Source: Streptomyces sp. ALI-76-A (GTDB lineage Bacteria; Actinomycetota; Actinomycetes; Streptomycetales; Streptomycetaceae). From it: 64,000 bases of DNA. Every line of letters begins with the position of its first letter. Position 1 is the first letter of the stretch. The notes beneath the pieces were generated by a model. The model ran no database searches. It worked only from the letters and a program-made list of their open reading frames with translations, and was not told the origin of the DNA. The stretch covers positions 1,302,001 to 1,366,000 of the forward strand of contig NZ_JASVWB010000002.1 of NCBI RefSeq assembly GCF_030287445.1, read 5' to 3'. Shown piece after piece: positions 63,650 to 64,000 of the stretch. The position numbers were made by a program, and so were the translations under genes.

Positions 63650-64000
63650 TCGACCGGCAGCCACAGCAGCAGACCCAGCATGATCCACGTGTAGGCGTTG
63701 CCGCCGAGGAACCCGCCGACGCCGGACGCGTCGTCGAACCACAGCCAGACCACGCTCGTGCACAGCACCGCGTACAGGGCACCCGCGAGACGCGGATGCC
63801 CGGCGCGGACCAGTACCGCGAAGGACGGCAGCAGCCAGACCAGGTGGTGCACCCAGGCGACCGGGCTGACCAGGTAGCTGTACACGTCCCGGCTGAACAG
63901 CGGGGGCGCGAGCAGCAGCGGTGCCGCCCAGATCACCAGGACCGCCGTCAGGGCGCGCGGACCGGGCGGCCGGGGCCCGCGGACCAGCCGCCCGAGCAGG
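63370..64000 (-). CDS. GT-C glycosyltransferase, internally deleted chimera, runs off right edge
   Basis: Open frame continuing beyond the window. Visible order: ALTAVLVIWAAPLLLAPPLF, SRDVYSYL, which matches the first loop of MptA/MptB-type mannosyltransferases, then immediately VSPVAWVHHLVWLLP and GNAYTWIMLGLLLWLP, which match the C-terminal end of GT87 proteins. In intact enzymes about 250 residues separate these parts. The last 90 or so codons overlap the convergent carboxypeptidase gene and are antisense to it, so the native 3' end may also be missing. Probably non-functional. Confidence 0.55.
   Translation of the reverse strand, partial: LLGRLVRGPRPPGPRALTAVLVIWAAPLLLAPPLFSRDVYSYLVSPVAWVHHLVWLLPSFAVLVRAGHPRLAGALYAVLCTSVVWLWFDDASGVGGFLGGNAYTWIMLGLLLWLPVDQLRTERPATARSARATTPAPSPAAPATAPVSRQPGLPSGAGGTAAGSAAGGPACGTARSASSDPTGSTRSSAAKPQSSRARASSYTAKPPPA

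Overview
The window is very GC-rich and strongly codon-biased, uses GTG and TTG starts freely, and carries gene families typical of filamentous actinobacteria: a soluble Ser/Thr kinase with TPRs, a SpoIIE phosphatase with PAS and GAF domains, DUF6479, an Rv1733c-type membrane protein, GH75 chitosanase-like proteins and DhaKLM. I infer a Streptomyces or close relative, in an accessory, catabolism-rich part of the chromosome. No rRNA, tRNA, CRISPR array or intact insertion sequence was found.

Layout. Positions 463-3122 (minus) hold an acyl-CoA synthetase coupled to a nitronate monooxygenase. Positions 3290-9220 hold a Tat-exported serine hydrolase, a phytoene-dehydrogenase-like oxidoreductase and a TPR kinase. 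Positions 9288-12107 hold an MpaB/DUF2236 protein, a chimeric sugar-acid dehydratase fused to an SMP-30 fragment, and a GntR regulator with a His/Asp-rich tail. Positions 12377-24596 form the most distinctive block: cupin, APH-type kinase, D-2-hydroxyacid dehydrogenase, MFS transporter, FAH-family hydrolase, LacI regulator, FMN reductase, divergent enolase, extradiol-dioxygenase-like protein, CMD-family protein and MDR dehydrogenase. Five near-identical LacI-type palindromes (core TGCTAWCGWTAGCA) lie in the four promoter regions of this block. I propose one LacI-controlled catabolic regulon for an unidentified substrate. Both the enolase and the dioxygenase have lost a conserved active-site histidine, so the chemistry may be new.

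Positions 24769-34337 are a CoA-ester region: a LysR gene, a 3-hydroxyacyl-CoA dehydrogenase, then a minus-strand operon DUF35 - CoA transferase - glutaryl-CoA-dehydrogenase-like - ETF beta - ETF alpha, and another acyl-CoA dehydrogenase. A 60-base promoter-like element occurs twice here. Positions 34472-41211 hold a Cys-rich copper-binding protein, small membrane proteins, an F420/PPOX protein, the dihydroxyacetone kinase operon dhaKLM, and a TetR/SDR pair. Positions 41284-48946 hold a frameshifted chitosanase-like gene, a fibronectin-III lipoprotein, a 2,4-dienoyl-CoA-reductase/PadR operon, small hypotheticals and a 169-base MITE-like hairpin. Positions 49208-64000 hold the PAS-GAF-SpoIIE phosphatase, a PrmC-like methyltransferase, a molybdopterin oxidoreductase with its own flavin reductase, two hydrolases, a broken PadR gene, a second Rho factor lacking its N-terminal domain and translationally coupled to a D,D-carboxypeptidase, and a glycosyltransferase chimera at the right edge.

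A recurring theme is gene decay by internal deletion: the dehydratase/SMP-30 chimera, the PadR gene, the edge glycosyltransferase and a quinone-oxidoreductase stub. Short tandem repeats are frequent between genes. Family assignments rest on motifs read by eye; no database search was run.
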